The position numbers and the translations under genes are program-made. This document shows, in pieces, positions 1 to 7,049 of a stretch of 46,819 nucleotides of DNA. Within the stretch, counting starts at the first letter, position 1, and every line of letters begins with the position of its first letter. The notes under the pieces were generated by a model, which worked only from the letters and a program-made list of their open reading frames with translations, was not told the origin of the DNA and searched no databases. The stretch comes from a virus: positions 1-46,819 of the IMG/VR virus record IMGVR_UViG_3300010397_000056. The stretch is one strand, 5' to 3'.

Positions 1-276
1 AAAACAACAAAAAAAAAAAACTTGAGATTCAAAAAAAAACTCTTTAGCTACTTAATTTTTATAATCATAGTATCTTTCGACATTATCATTTTTTCTTTTT
101 TTTTTTTTTTTTTATTTTGTTTTTTTTTTTTTTTTTTTTGTTTCTCTAAAACCCTCTTTTCCCCCCTTTTTTTTTTTTTTTTTTTTTTTTTAGAAAAGAA
201 AGAGAAGGAGAGGGACAGGTGGGATACGGCTGGTGGGACACCCCATGGAGAGAGGAGAGAAACCGGAAAAAATTAA
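1..276. other. Homopolymer-rich low-complexity contig end
   Basis: Long A tracts, several T runs of more than ten bases and a C6 run dominate this stretch, ending in a purine-rich segment. An open frame here would encode mainly phenylalanine and has no ribosome site, so I do not call a gene. Composition is unlike the mixed-base coding sequence that starts at 342. The likeliest explanation is a sequencing or assembly artefact at a contig end. Bases 277-341 look normal but contain no gene or clear promoter. Confidence 0.7.
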
Positions 277-341
277 TAGATTACCCTTAACCACATGATA
301 TTATCAACCTACCCACAATCAACCCGGACAACCACCTCACC

Positions 342-845
342 ATGCCCATTACCCAGCATCGCCTCATCTCCATCCTCAACTCTTGGCAAGCCCTGCTAGA
401 CCGCGTGAACGATCTAAAAGAAGACGCAACTCTATGGCTCGACCAAGCTGAAAAAACTCACGATTTCGAAAACACTCTTCGCTCTGTGGTACTCGCCATC
501 CATAAACTTGAAATCCCCAATCACGAGTTGCTAACTGCCGAACAAGTCCACTTCAAACACGCCAAGCAGCGAAACAACTACTCGCAACGCTACCAAGCCA
601 AAAAGCGCGGAAAGATGGGCCTTGGCGAGCGATACGCCTCAGACACAATCCTGCCAGCACGAACGCACGTCACACCACCGCCTCAATTCGCCGCTGCGCC
701 GCCCATGCCAGCACCTATTCAACGCGCCGCGCCGCCACGCGCCGAAAAAATCGACCCGAGTTTTACAGAACCAATCACTCCACCCGATCCAGATACGCAA
801 GCGGAAGCGGTGAAGGATGTAACAAGCTTTGAGGATTTGCTATGA
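342..845 (+). CDS. Hypothetical protein, first gene of the early operon
   Basis: A 167-residue protein of unknown function. The first 95 residues look helical and charged; residues 110-150 are a Pro/Ala-rich, probably disordered linker, followed by an acidic tail ending SFEDLL. This shape suggests a small folded domain with a flexible arm, but I recognise no family. No clear Shine-Dalgarno site precedes the ATG. Its stop overlaps the next start (ATGA), so the two are translationally coupled. The next genes downstream read the same way, which supports it as a real first gene. Confidence 0.75.
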   Translation: MPITQHRLISILNSWQALLDRVNDLKEDATLWLDQAEKTHDFENTLRSVVLAIHKLEIPNHELLTAEQVHFKHAKQRNNYSQRYQAKKRGKMGLGERYASDTILPARTHVTPPPQFAAAPPMPAPIQRAAPPRAEKIDPSFTEPITPPDPDTQAEAVKDVTSFEDLL

Positions 846-1072
846 TCAAAATTACCAACTACTACCACGAAAAGAAATACAACGTGCTCTTGCAAAACAC
901 CTCCCGCGAGCAAGTTCAACTCATCCTCAAATCCAAACAAATCATTTCCTTGCCGCCCGGCTCATACGCCAAAGCCTTCCGCACTCCCGGAACACGCGAC
1001 GAGTTCACGCGCTGCCGAGTAATCCGCCCATCTCACTCCTTCATAAGGCCCCCGCAGGGGGCAGCGGAATGA
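842..1072 (+). CDS. Hypothetical small protein
   Basis: A 76-residue basic protein beginning MIKITNYYHEKK. It starts inside the stop of the upstream gene (ATGA overlap), the junction type used throughout this operon, which is the main argument for the start. It has no transmembrane segment and no cysteine pairs. Function unknown. The last 15 residues, from a GC-rich hairpin-like stretch, may be poorly conserved. Confidence 0.65.
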   Translation: MIKITNYYHEKKYNVLLQNTSREQVQLILKSKQIISLPPGSYAKAFRTPGTRDEFTRCRVIRPSHSFIRPPQGAAE

Positions 1073-1073
1073 C

Positions 1074-1298
1074 ATGATACCCCTCATCGAAGATCAAGCA
1101 CTTCTCAAGCGCATCCACCGTACCCAGTGCGCGTTCCGTGCCGCACGCTGGACACACGGCAAGAAAGAAGGCTTCTTTCCGCTCTGCGAATTCGTCCGGC
1201 TCGCTGAACCGCCCGAAACCATGTGGTGCGGGGTGTTCCTGCTAGATGGCGAATTGGTAGACACATGGCCTCTGCCAGATGCAACGAGCATGGAATAG
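1074..1298 (+). CDS. Hypothetical small protein
   Basis: A 74-residue protein starting one base after the upstream stop. It is rich in Trp and charged residues and ends with an acidic DTWPLPDATSME tail. No family recognised. It closes the first short operon: the next 298 bases hold no convincing gene, only two inverted repeats and pyrimidine-rich sequence. Confidence 0.6.
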   Translation: MIPLIEDQALLKRIHRTQCAFRAARWTHGKKEGFFPLCEFVRLAEPPETMWCGVFLLDGELVDTWPLPDATSME

Positions 1299-1347
1299 CG
1301 CCCCAACGGGCATGCAATGCAACGCAACTGGGCAACTCGCAAGGCAT

Positions 1348-1377
1348 CGCCGCACGTCACATATATAATGTGCGGCG
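1348..1377. promoter_or_regulatory. Inverted repeat flanking a TATAAT sequence
   Basis: CGCCGCAC (1348-1355) and GTGCGGCG (1370-1377) form an 8-bp perfect stem. GGCAT/ATGCC just outside can add five pairs after a two-base bulge. The 14-base spacer contains TATAAT at 1364-1369, a perfect -10 hexamer, but no good -35 lies 16-18 bases upstream. It may be an operator around a promoter or a hairpin without transcription function. A second repeat of the same design lies at 16556-16590. Confidence 0.4.
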
Positions 1378-1439
1378 AAATGCCGTTTAATCGCGCAAAA
1401 TCAATGCTATGGGCCATTTTAAGACTTAAACACGCCCAC

Positions 1440-1473
1440 GTGCCGGATCAATGACCGGCCCCTTGCCCGGCAC
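1440..1473. repeat. GC-rich inverted repeat in the intergenic gap
   Basis: GTGCCGG (1440-1446) pairs with CCGGCAC (1467-1473) across a 20-base loop that itself contains another CCGG. No T tract follows on either strand, so a simple intrinsic terminator is not supported. The remaining bases to 1596 are pyrimidine-rich with repeated TTGCC/ATGCC words and no good reading frame. Confidence 0.4.
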
Positions 1474-1596
1474 AATCCCATGACCTCACCCCATGCCTTG
1501 CCCTGCGACAATCCGCCACACCCTTGCCAATGACGCAACCATGCAATAATGCAATTTGGCACGAAATCCCATTTCGCGCCTGAAAGGCAACTCCCT

Positions 1597-1896
1597 ATGA
1601 CCTATCCTCTACCAGCCTACGCCGCAAACATCTGGCTCGCAGGCGACAAACTAATGCTCGGCTTTCCAGAAACTCGCAACTCGCCCGGCCATGCTGTCGC
1701 ACTACCAGCAACCGAGCGCGGCCTACAAGTTGCTTTGCAACTCCTGCACGAGCGCATGGTGTTACCAGCGGAGTCGAAAATAGGCACTCGCGCAGAACCA
1801 ACACAAGCATGGATCGAAGAAGAGGTCAAAAAGCTCAAAGCACGTCAAAAGCTCTCCGATGATCCAGACGAGGCACTCAAGCAACTCGGCTTCTAA
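1597..1896 (+). CDS. Hypothetical protein
   Basis: A 99-residue protein beginning MTYPLPAYAANIW. I place the start at 1597 because AAAGG lies just upstream, the same ribosome-site type used by the next genes. An in-frame ATG at 1549 lacks one. Residues 60-99 look helical and charged (EEEVKKLKARQK). Function unknown. It opens a new run of closely spaced genes after the non-coding gap. Confidence 0.7.
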   Translation: MTYPLPAYAANIWLAGDKLMLGFPETRNSPGHAVALPATERGLQVALQLLHERMVLPAESKIGTRAEPTQAWIEEEVKKLKARQKLSDDPDEALKQLGF

Positions 1897-1914
1897 AACA
1901 GAAAGGCACTCCCA

Positions 1915-2031
1915 ATGGTCTACTTCAACCCTTCATTCCGCTCACGCTGGTTCGTAAACCGAACTAACTGTGCGTATTACATCTGCCTCGGCGGATTTTT
2001 GCTCACCATCCAGCGGACACGCAAATCATGA
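1915..2031 (+). CDS. Small 38-residue peptide
   Basis: A short frame with AAAGG eight bases before the ATG and an ATGA overlap with the next gene. The peptide starts MVYFNPSFRSRWF and has a mildly hydrophobic stretch (YYICLGGFLLTI) flanked by basic residues, so it could sit at a membrane. Its reality rests on the ribosome site and on coupling with both neighbours. Confidence 0.5.
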   Translation: MVYFNPSFRSRWFVNRTNCAYYICLGGFLLTIQRTRKS

Positions 2032-2195
2032 AGCACATTCACGACATCGCATATGAAGCGGGCAAAAAGCGAGTCGAACTCGGCATTGCAATAGTTCGCA
2101 ATATGCCATTCAGCGTCGTAGCACAACTCGCACGTGAATTCGTTGCTCTCGCAGACCAAATCGATCAGCATAACGCTACTCTCCCACAATCTTAA
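2028..2195 (+). CDS. Small hypothetical protein
   Basis: A 55-residue protein beginning MKHIHDIAYEAGKK, coupled to the preceding peptide by ATGA. It is mainly helical in appearance, with an amphipathic stretch around FSVVAQLAREFVALADQI. No family recognised. A further ribosome site (GGAAAGG) and the DUF2786 gene follow. Confidence 0.6.
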   Translation: MKHIHDIAYEAGKKRVELGIAIVRNMPFSVVAQLAREFVALADQIDQHNATLPQS

Positions 2196-2216
2196 ACTCT
2201 TGGAAAGGCACATTCC

Positions 2217-2936
2217 ATGACCAATCGCGACTCCATAATCGAGAAAGTTCGCAAACTCTCTCGCATGACCATCGCCAATGGCGCAAGCGAGCAAGAAGCA
2301 CTTCTCGCCGCCGCGCATCTAGAGCGGCTCATCGCCGAGTACGACATTGCGCAGTCCGAGCTAACCATCCGTGCCGACGCGCAAGGCTGCCTGCTAGACG
2401 AGTTCGTTGACTCGTCTGACCGGCAAACCCCTTGGATGACCTGCGCCAGCGCGCTAAGCAAGCTCTTCTCCACGCGGTGTTACTTCGAAACTCGCCAAGA
2501 AGACATCTTCGATCTTGGCTTCTTGGTCACAGTCCGCGCGGTCAAGTTCTTTGGCTTTCAAACCGATGTCGCAGCCTGCCTTGCAATGTGCGCCATCGTG
2601 AAGAGCGCAATCGACACCGAGTCCACGCGCTTCGCCCGCTCGTTGCGCGAAAGCAAGTCCAAGCCCGCGCGTGTACAATCATTCGAACTCGGCATGGCAG
2701 ACCGCATTTCCGACCGGCTCGAAGAAATGGCCCTCACACAGAAGCGCATTCGCGGCGAGTCCACCGGCACTGGCTTGATCGTGCTTAAAGATCAACTCGT
2801 GACGCAGCAATGGGCTGAGCAAATGCGTGGCTTGCGACTGCGCCCGACACAGCTCATTCGCGTCAAAGACATGGGCGCCTTCTCAGCAGGTCGCGTCGTC
2901 GGCGGCGCGGTCAGCTTGGCACGGAGCATCAAATAA
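2217..2936 (+). CDS. DUF2786-type protein
   Basis: A 239-residue protein. Residues 5-49 match the DUF2786 pattern: a helix with I-x-K-V-R-K-L, a spacer, then E-A-x-x-A-A-x-x-x-x-x-L-I-x-x-Y-D-I. Members are common in phages and plasmids as a short N-terminal domain of unknown role joined to a second domain. The rest (60-239) would be that second domain, with a segment rich in Arg and Lys (155-175) that could bind nucleic acid. GGAAAGG precedes the start. It overlaps the next gene by one base (TAATG). The family call is from the N-terminal motif; function unknown. Confidence 0.7.
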   Translation: MTNRDSIIEKVRKLSRMTIANGASEQEALLAAAHLERLIAEYDIAQSELTIRADAQGCLLDEFVDSSDRQTPWMTCASALSKLFSTRCYFETRQEDIFDLGFLVTVRAVKFFGFQTDVAACLAMCAIVKSAIDTESTRFARSLRESKSKPARVQSFELGMADRISDRLEEMALTQKRIRGESTGTGLIVLKDQLVTQQWAEQMRGLRLRPTQLIRVKDMGAFSAGRVVGGAVSLARSIK

Positions 2937-3151
2937 TGAAAAACATCTCTGCACTACCCAACTCCGTATGCGACGCAATCATCAAACATCTCGGCATAGA
3001 AGACTGCTCGAGTGAATTGCAAGACAACCGCCTCCGTGAACTCTCTGTGGAAGAAGCCTTCGAATGCTTCTGCACATGGCACGGCATCATCAACTGGAGC
3101 GACAATCTCATCTACGCCCTAGACTCCATCCGAAAGGCAAACCAGTCATGA
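2936..3151 (+). CDS. Hypothetical protein
   Basis: A 71-residue acidic protein that starts at the last base of the DUF2786 stop codon (TAATG) and ends in an ATGA overlap with the next gene, so all three are coupled. Two cysteines near WHG at the middle do not form a clear metal site. No family recognised. Confidence 0.65.
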   Translation: MKNISALPNSVCDAIIKHLGIEDCSSELQDNRLRELSVEEAFECFCTWHGIINWSDNLIYALDSIRKANQS

Positions 3152-3525
3152 TCTACGAAATCACCGAAGCGCAACTCATCACCTTGCGCGACATCGCCGC
3201 CAAGCTCAACTCTGATGAAGGAGTTATGCTTTGGCTCATCGTGACTGAGATTTTCAATGCGAGGGAGGCTGGCGTGAAATTCATCCTCAAGCTCGATCGC
3301 CGCAACGGCCGCGAGTATTGGGCAGCCGGAAGCCTCATCGGGCACTCTTATACAACACTCGATGACAGATGGGGTTTTCGGCCTGCTATTCCGGCAAGCA
3401 TCGTTGCACCGCCCGAATACGCCATAATAGAAGCTTTTCGCCAAGTAACCTTCTCCTGCGAGCAGAGCGTCTACTGTGCCGCACTCATTTGGGCCAACGA
3501 GCAGCGAGCAAAAGGCTGGCTCTAA
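3148..3525 (+). CDS. Hypothetical protein closing an operon
   Basis: A 125-residue protein starting MIYEITEAQL. I chose 3148 because it gives the ATGA overlap and follows AAAGG; an upstream in-frame ATG at 3064 would overlap the preceding gene by 88 bases. It looks like a mixed alpha/beta globular protein with one long C-terminal helix. No family recognised. A strong intrinsic terminator follows within 25 bases. Confidence 0.7.
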   Translation: MIYEITEAQLITLRDIAAKLNSDEGVMLWLIVTEIFNAREAGVKFILKLDRRNGREYWAAGSLIGHSYTTLDDRWGFRPAIPASIVAPPEYAIIEAFRQVTFSCEQSVYCAALIWANEQRAKGWL

Positions 3526-3546
3526 CCCTACACCACGACAAACTCT

Positions 3547-3572
3547 ACAGCCCCTTCTCTGGGGCTGTTTTT
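3547..3572 (+). terminator. Rho-independent terminator
   Basis: ACAGCCCC (3547-3554) and GGGGCTGT (3561-3568) form a perfect 8-bp stem with loop TTCTCT, followed by a T tract. It ends the operon finishing at 3525. Confidence 0.85.
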
Positions 3573-3616
3573 ATGTAAGCACCTACGGCAAAAGCCGCAA
3601 TGCAAGGAGCACAGTC

Positions 3617-3628
3617 ATGACCAAGTAA
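3617..3628 (+). other. Three-codon leader-type ORF with ribosome site
   Basis: AAGGAG at 3604-3609 lies seven bases before ATG ACC AAG TAA. The minimal frame sits between two hairpin terminators (3547-3572 and 3648-3683). It could be a start-stop regulator of the second hairpin or a remnant of a lost gene. Only the sequence arrangement is seen. Confidence 0.35.
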
Positions 3629-3647
3629 CTCTCAATCCCATCTCACA

Positions 3648-3683
3648 GATGGCGCGCTGCCCCATAGCGCGCCATCACCTTTT
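3648..3683 (+). terminator. Second hairpin terminator
   Basis: GATGGCGCGCT (3648-3658) pairs perfectly over 11 bp with AGCGCGCCATC (3666-3676) around a seven-base loop, followed by ACCTTTT. It lies 27 bases before the gene at 3710, so it insulates or attenuates the following operon. Confidence 0.7.
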
Positions 3684-3709
3684 AGAAGCACCTGTTAGAA
3701 AGTCCTTTT

Positions 3710-4039
3710 ATGTGGTATCGCTTTGAAGACTATCTAGAAAGCCAAGGCTACACAGATGAAACTGGCGAGTATATATCAACTGGCGCGCATGTACGCTTGC
3801 GTCTGCTAGAGTTTGAATTCCTCTCTGCCACCCCATGCGGCGTTGTAATTCGCGCATTTGGCAAGCGAAGATTTATTAATCATAGTTGGACAAAGCGTTT
3901 TGCTTGTGCGACCCAAGAAGACGCACTCGAAAGTTTCATAGCACGAAAGAAACGGCAGCGTGCCATTTATCTAAAACGTGCTTCTAACGCAGAAAAAGCA
4001 ATTGAACTTGCAACTCTAAAAAGAAAGGCCACTCCATGA
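3710..4039 (+). CDS. Hypothetical basic protein
   Basis: A 109-residue protein, strongly basic toward the C-terminus (RKKRQRAIYLKR, then a helix ending KRKATP). It could bind nucleic acid, but I see no named fold. It is the first gene after the terminator pair and overlaps the next gene by four bases (ATGA). Confidence 0.65.
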   Translation: MWYRFEDYLESQGYTDETGEYISTGAHVRLRLLEFEFLSATPCGVVIRAFGKRRFINHSWTKRFACATQEDALESFIARKKRQRAIYLKRASNAEKAIELATLKRKATP

Positions 4040-4407
4040 TCAATCTCCGCCTCTGCGAGTCAAAGCGCATCATCCTCAAGCCCAACACCGAGTACGTGTT
4101 CAGCGTCGATCCCGATTGCGACGAATGCAAGCGCCTTGCTGCCCGCGCCAACGAGCGTCAGCCAACTTCAAGCGACATTGCACTGTTCAATGCAGACGAC
4201 TCGCTTACCGCAATTCTTCTCGTATACAGCGCACAATTCGCAATTGGCGAGAGAATTTTTAGTGGAAGAGTTTTCTTCGACCGAAAGAAGCGATTTGAAG
4301 ATGGCTTCCACATTTACACATCCTCTGCTCACGCATTCGACTTCATGACACGAAAACTCTTCACCAAGAACTCCATCTACCTGCTCACACGTGGCGAGTT
4401 AGCATGA
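4036..4407 (+). CDS. Hypothetical protein
   Basis: A 123-residue protein beginning MINLRLCESKR, coupled to both neighbours by ATGA. A CDECKRLAAR segment near residue 34 contains a C-x-x-C pair, but no second pair is visible, so a zinc site is doubtful. No family recognised. Confidence 0.65.
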   Translation: MINLRLCESKRIILKPNTEYVFSVDPDCDECKRLAARANERQPTSSDIALFNADDSLTAILLVYSAQFAIGERIFSGRVFFDRKKRFEDGFHIYTSSAHAFDFMTRKLFTKNSIYLLTRGELA

Positions 4408-4637
4408 GCCGCCATCCAACCATGACGCCGCGCCAAGTCGTCGAGGAGCTTCTCTTCGAAGAGCCTGCCTTCCACGCCGTGCTTGCTGCGCTCACCGACC
4501 ACGCCCACAAACAACTCGTCACTCGACTCTTCACCGCGAAAAAGCGCGAAGCCGCCGAGTGGCAAGCCATCTACCACCTTCTAGCTCGAGCAGGAATTCG
4601 TCATGATCAAAGCACACGAACTTCTCTCAAAGCCTGA
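4404..4637 (+). CDS. Hypothetical helical protein
   Basis: A 77-residue, probably all-helical protein starting MSRHPTMTPRQ. Its last 35 bases overlap the start of the following gene, longer than the usual four-base junction here, so its tail (after residue 65) may be loosely constrained. Function unknown. Confidence 0.6.
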   Translation: MSRHPTMTPRQVVEELLFEEPAFHAVLAALTDHAHKQLVTRLFTAKKREAAEWQAIYHLLARAGIRHDQSTRTSLKA

Positions 4638-4875
4638 GAACTGGATCAAGGGCGCTTTCGAGGGCGTAAAACGGCCTGAGCATTTGCCTCACAATCCGTG
4701 GGCATATCAAGTCATTCATTTCTTCCCCGCCCTAGACATGCACAAACTTGCATCCTTCATTGAACCACATTCAGCCAATCCAACAAACGAAATCGAAATA
4801 ATCTCTGGCTGGAACGACGACCCGCTCCGCACATGGACAGAAGTCTATTTCACGCTCAAGCGTCTCGACTTGTGA
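4603..4875 (+). CDS. Hypothetical protein
   Basis: A 90-residue protein starting MIKAHELLSKPENW. It begins inside the upstream gene in another frame and ends 35 bases before a strong hairpin. Trp- and His-rich; no family recognised. Confidence 0.6.
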   Translation: MIKAHELLSKPENWIKGAFEGVKRPEHLPHNPWAYQVIHFFPALDMHKLASFIEPHSANPTNEIEIISGWNDDPLRTWTEVYFTLKRLDL

Positions 4876-4909
4876 CGACTGATTAGTGCCTTTCTCAGCT
4901 CGTCACGAC

Positions 4910-4948
4910 GGGCCGCCCAATGTAATCGTTGGGCGGCCCACTCTATTT
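4910..4948 (+). terminator. Hairpin terminator
   Basis: GGGCCGCCCAA (4910-4920) and TTGGGCGGCCC (4929-4939) form an 11-bp perfect stem with loop TGTAATCG, followed by ACTCTATTT. The T tract is interrupted, so termination may be partial. The next ribosome site begins directly after it. Confidence 0.7.
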
Positions 4949-4964
4949 AAAAGGAGCCTTGCAG

Positions 4965-5195
4965 ATGTCCACTCTTCACAGCGACACGGCCCGCGAAATT
5001 CTCGCGCTGCTCTCGGAACGCCACCAAGGCAATCCTGCTGAAATGTCCACAACCATGAGCCTTGCTCAGGCCGTGCTCTTCATGCACACAGTTTTGGACT
5101 ACGGCAATCCCACACCGCTTGACGCATGGGCAGACTCGCTTGCCCTAATGGGACGCATGCAATATAAAATCTTGCAGGAGAAAAACCTCCAATGA
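4965..5195 (+). CDS. Hypothetical protein
   Basis: A 76-residue protein starting MSTLHSDTAREIL. The start follows AAAAGGAG at an ideal distance; an in-frame ATG at 4929 falls inside the terminator hairpin and is rejected. Apparently all-helical. It overlaps the next gene by ATGA. Confidence 0.7.
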   Translation: MSTLHSDTAREILALLSERHQGNPAEMSTTMSLAQAVLFMHTVLDYGNPTPLDAWADSLALMGRMQYKILQEKNLQ

Positions 5196-5644
5196 GCACG
5201 CAACGCAACGAGCCGGCACTAACGCACTGCCAAATCTGCGGCCGAGCCATCAAGTCCACTTCTGGCCTGATCGCACACCACGGCTATCAGCGACCTGAAA
5301 GCGGCTGGCAGACAAGCTCTTGCGAAGGGGCACGACATCTGCCATACGAGCAAGATCGAGAGCGGATCGTTGCTGTGCAACGCCGTGTGCTCGAACACAG
5401 CGTATCGCTCGTGCTGCAAATAGATGACGTGAAAGCCAATCCGCCCGACGAGCTTATGACTCGTGTAAATAACAAGTTCGTCACCCTGAAAAAAGGCACT
5501 CGCGAATACGATGCGTGCTTGCAAGCTCGCTTGCGGCAACTTGCAGCAACAATCAAACGAAACGAGGAGTTTGTGCGGTATCTGCAATCCCGTTACGACT
5601 CATGGACGCCCCCAGAAGAATTCTCAGTCGAGGACATTCTATGA
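5192..5644 (+). CDS. Phage protein with zinc-finger-like N-terminus
   Basis: A 150-residue protein. Residues 13-30 hold C-x-x-C and, 12 residues on, H-H (C13, C16, H29, H30), followed by GYQRP and C44, a pattern that could bind one zinc ion. I recall similar phage proteins with the GLIAHHGY-x-RP signature, all of unknown function. The rest is a long charged helical region, possibly a coiled coil. Coupled on both sides by ATGA. Confidence 0.7.
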   Translation: MSTQRNEPALTHCQICGRAIKSTSGLIAHHGYQRPESGWQTSSCEGARHLPYEQDRERIVAVQRRVLEHSVSLVLQIDDVKANPPDELMTRVNNKFVTLKKGTREYDACLQARLRQLAATIKRNEEFVRYLQSRYDSWTPPEEFSVEDIL

Positions 5645-5895
5645 ACCCACTTCGAGCGCGTCTCGCCGAGCTTAAAATCGGCGAGAAAATTCGCGTAACT
5701 TGCTACGCAGATTGCTCCTACTTAGAGCAATTGCGCTTCCAAACCGAGTTCCGCGACAGAAAATTCTCCAAAACCACTGGCTACGTGCTACCAAATGGCA
5801 CTGATTACCTATGCCACGGCAAGCAAAACATGAGCATCAAAGAGCGTCACGCACTACACAAAACGAAATTCTTTCTTTTCACGAGAGTTCTATGA
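5641..5895 (+). CDS. Hypothetical basic protein
   Basis: An 84-residue protein beginning MNPLRARLAELKIGEK. The start at 5641 gives the ATGA overlap usual here; an upstream ATG at 5515 would lie deep in the preceding gene. It resembles small phage proteins with a short N-terminal helix and beta strands (IRVTCYADCS), but I cannot name it. Confidence 0.65.
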   Translation: MNPLRARLAELKIGEKIRVTCYADCSYLEQLRFQTEFRDRKFSKTTGYVLPNGTDYLCHGKQNMSIKERHALHKTKFFLFTRVL

Positions 5896-6176
5896 CCCAT
5901 ACATTCGCCGAGTTCGGCAACCGCATAATCGCTGCAGCACTCATTGACGAAGATGGCCAGCTATGGTCACTCCCCGCACCAAAGCGCCACGGCGACATCA
6001 TGCGCTTCGCCTGCCAGCACGGCGTGAACCCCAACTGGCCGCCCGAGAGCCAAGGCTTCATCACTTCAACTGGCAAATTCGTGTCGCGTTTCCAAGCGCA
6101 TACGATTGCATTGCGCCACGGCCAGATCGACGCGCCACTACGCGGCAAAGAACTCTTCTCAGAGGACTTGTGGTAA
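5892..6176 (+). CDS. Hypothetical protein
   Basis: A 94-residue protein beginning MTHTFAEFGNRII, started at the ATGA overlap. Residues around RFACQHGVNPNWPPESQGF and FVSRFQAHTIALRHGQ suggest a compact alpha/beta domain; the pattern of a first strand ALIDEDGQLWSLPAP recurs in small phage proteins of unknown role. It ends one base into the next start (TAATG). Confidence 0.65.
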   Translation: MTHTFAEFGNRIIAAALIDEDGQLWSLPAPKRHGDIMRFACQHGVNPNWPPESQGFITSTGKFVSRFQAHTIALRHGQIDAPLRGKELFSEDLW

Positions 6177-6346
6177 TGCGCACACTTGCACTATCCCTCG
6201 CACAACTTCTCGAAATCCTCTGCAAAGCACTCCCAGATGTGCCACCAAACGCGGAGATCTTCCTCCGCATCCCAGATGGCGACGAGTGGGCCAACCAAGA
6301 ACTCGAAGTAGACAGATTGTATATCAGATATAAGGACAAGCCATGA
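6176..6346 (+). CDS. Small hypothetical protein
   Basis: A 56-residue acidic protein: a helix (LALSLAQLLEILCKAL), then a beta-rich segment with FLRIPDGDEW. It is joined by TAATG upstream and ATGA downstream. Function unknown. Confidence 0.6.
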   Translation: MRTLALSLAQLLEILCKALPDVPPNAEIFLRIPDGDEWANQELEVDRLYIRYKDKP

Positions 6347-6600
6347 AACGCTCCGCTAAACACCAAGCCATCGCTTCTGCCCGTCTTGGCGCGACTGACG
6401 ACCCACGCGAGTTCGAAGAGCATCTCGCGAAGCACGGCTATGCAGTTGTCTCGCTCCACGTCGAAGCACAGCGTAAAGTCGCAAACGAACTCGCAAAGCT
6501 CGCAAACCGCCTTGCCGGACTGGACCGGGCGATTTGCATGGAAGCCGCTGCGCTGCTGTTCTTCCAAGCAACTGAGTCTGCCAACAGGAAAGGAGTCTAA
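6343..6600 (+). CDS. Hypothetical protein
   Basis: An 85-residue, helical, mixed-charge protein starting MKRSAKHQAIA. Residues 35-65 form a probable amphipathic helix. It ends four bases before the ATG of the next gene, whose ribosome site AAAGGAG lies within its last codons. Confidence 0.6.
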   Translation: MKRSAKHQAIASARLGATDDPREFEEHLAKHGYAVVSLHVEAQRKVANELAKLANRLAGLDRAICMEAAALLFFQATESANRKGV

Positions 6601-6603
6601 CAG

Positions 6604-6738
6604 ATGCCACTCAAAAAAGGTTCCTCGAAGAAAACCATCTCGCAGAACATTAAGCGAGAAGTCGAAGCCGGCAAGCCGCAAAAGCAAGCCGTTGCTATCG
6701 CCCTGAGCAAGGCCGGAAAGTCGAACAAAAGCAAATGA
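6604..6738 (+). CDS. Small basic phage protein, DUF6496-like
   Basis: A 44-residue, very basic protein: [16 protein letters not shown], then a helix with the signature [16 protein letters not shown]. This short sequence recurs in many phages and is usually annotated as a hypothetical or DUF6496-type protein; its role is unknown, but the charge suggests nucleic acid binding. AAAGGAG precedes the ATG. The stop overlaps the next start. Confidence 0.75.
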   Translation: MPLKKGSSKKTISQNIKREVEAGKPQKQAVAIALSKAGKSNKSK

Positions 6739-6818
6739 TCCGTTTTCTCGCTCTCGCCATCTGGCTCACATTTCAAGCATTCGCGTTTGCCATGTTTGCC
6801 AGATGGCTTTTTTGCTAG
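6735..6818 (+). CDS. 27-residue transmembrane peptide
   Basis: [16 protein letters not shown] followed by [11 protein letters not shown] is almost wholly hydrophobic, enough for one membrane helix. It is coupled to the basic protein upstream by ATGA. The DNA also forms a terminator-like stem (6756-6807), so the frame may be constrained by RNA structure. Function unknown. Confidence 0.5.
   Translation: MIRFLALAIWLTFQAFAFAMFARWLFC
6756..6813 (+). terminator. Terminator-like stem within a small gene
   Basis: GCCATCTGGC (6756-6765) pairs perfectly with GCCAGATGGC (6798-6807), directly followed by T6. The 32-base loop is long, so the strength is uncertain. A shorter alternative GCCAT/ATGGC hairpin uses the same T tract. 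Confidence 0.5.
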
Positions 6819-6830
6819 GAGCCCACTGAA

Positions 6831-7049
6831 ATGCACCAGAGTATGAAGTGGGGCACAATAATTCGCTACACTGGCAAGCCAATGCCACGCGCCGCGCGTG
6901 GTTGCCCTGAGAGCATCTGCACTCATCCAAAGCGCGGCCAGCTTTTCAAGCTCGAACATTCGCTGCGCGAACTCGAGCTACGAGACTACTCTCACGCCCA
7001 TGTGACTTGTGTTATTCGCGCCCTGCGCACTAAACGGAGAAAGAAATGA
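6831..7049 (+). CDS. Hypothetical basic protein
   Basis: A 72-residue protein that starts after AGGAG and ends in RTKRRKK. The middle contains GCPESICTHPKRGQLF, whose Cys/His residues do not make a clear zinc pattern. The charge suggests nucleic acid contact; no family recognised. ATGA overlap with the next gene. Confidence 0.6.
   Translation: MHQSMKWGTIIRYTGKPMPRAARGCPESICTHPKRGQLFKLEHSLRELELRDYSHAHVTCVIRALRTKRRKK

Noticed and set aside
22-276. 84-residue open frame of mainly phenylalanine
   Set aside because: It is produced by T runs, has no ribosome site and no protein-like composition.
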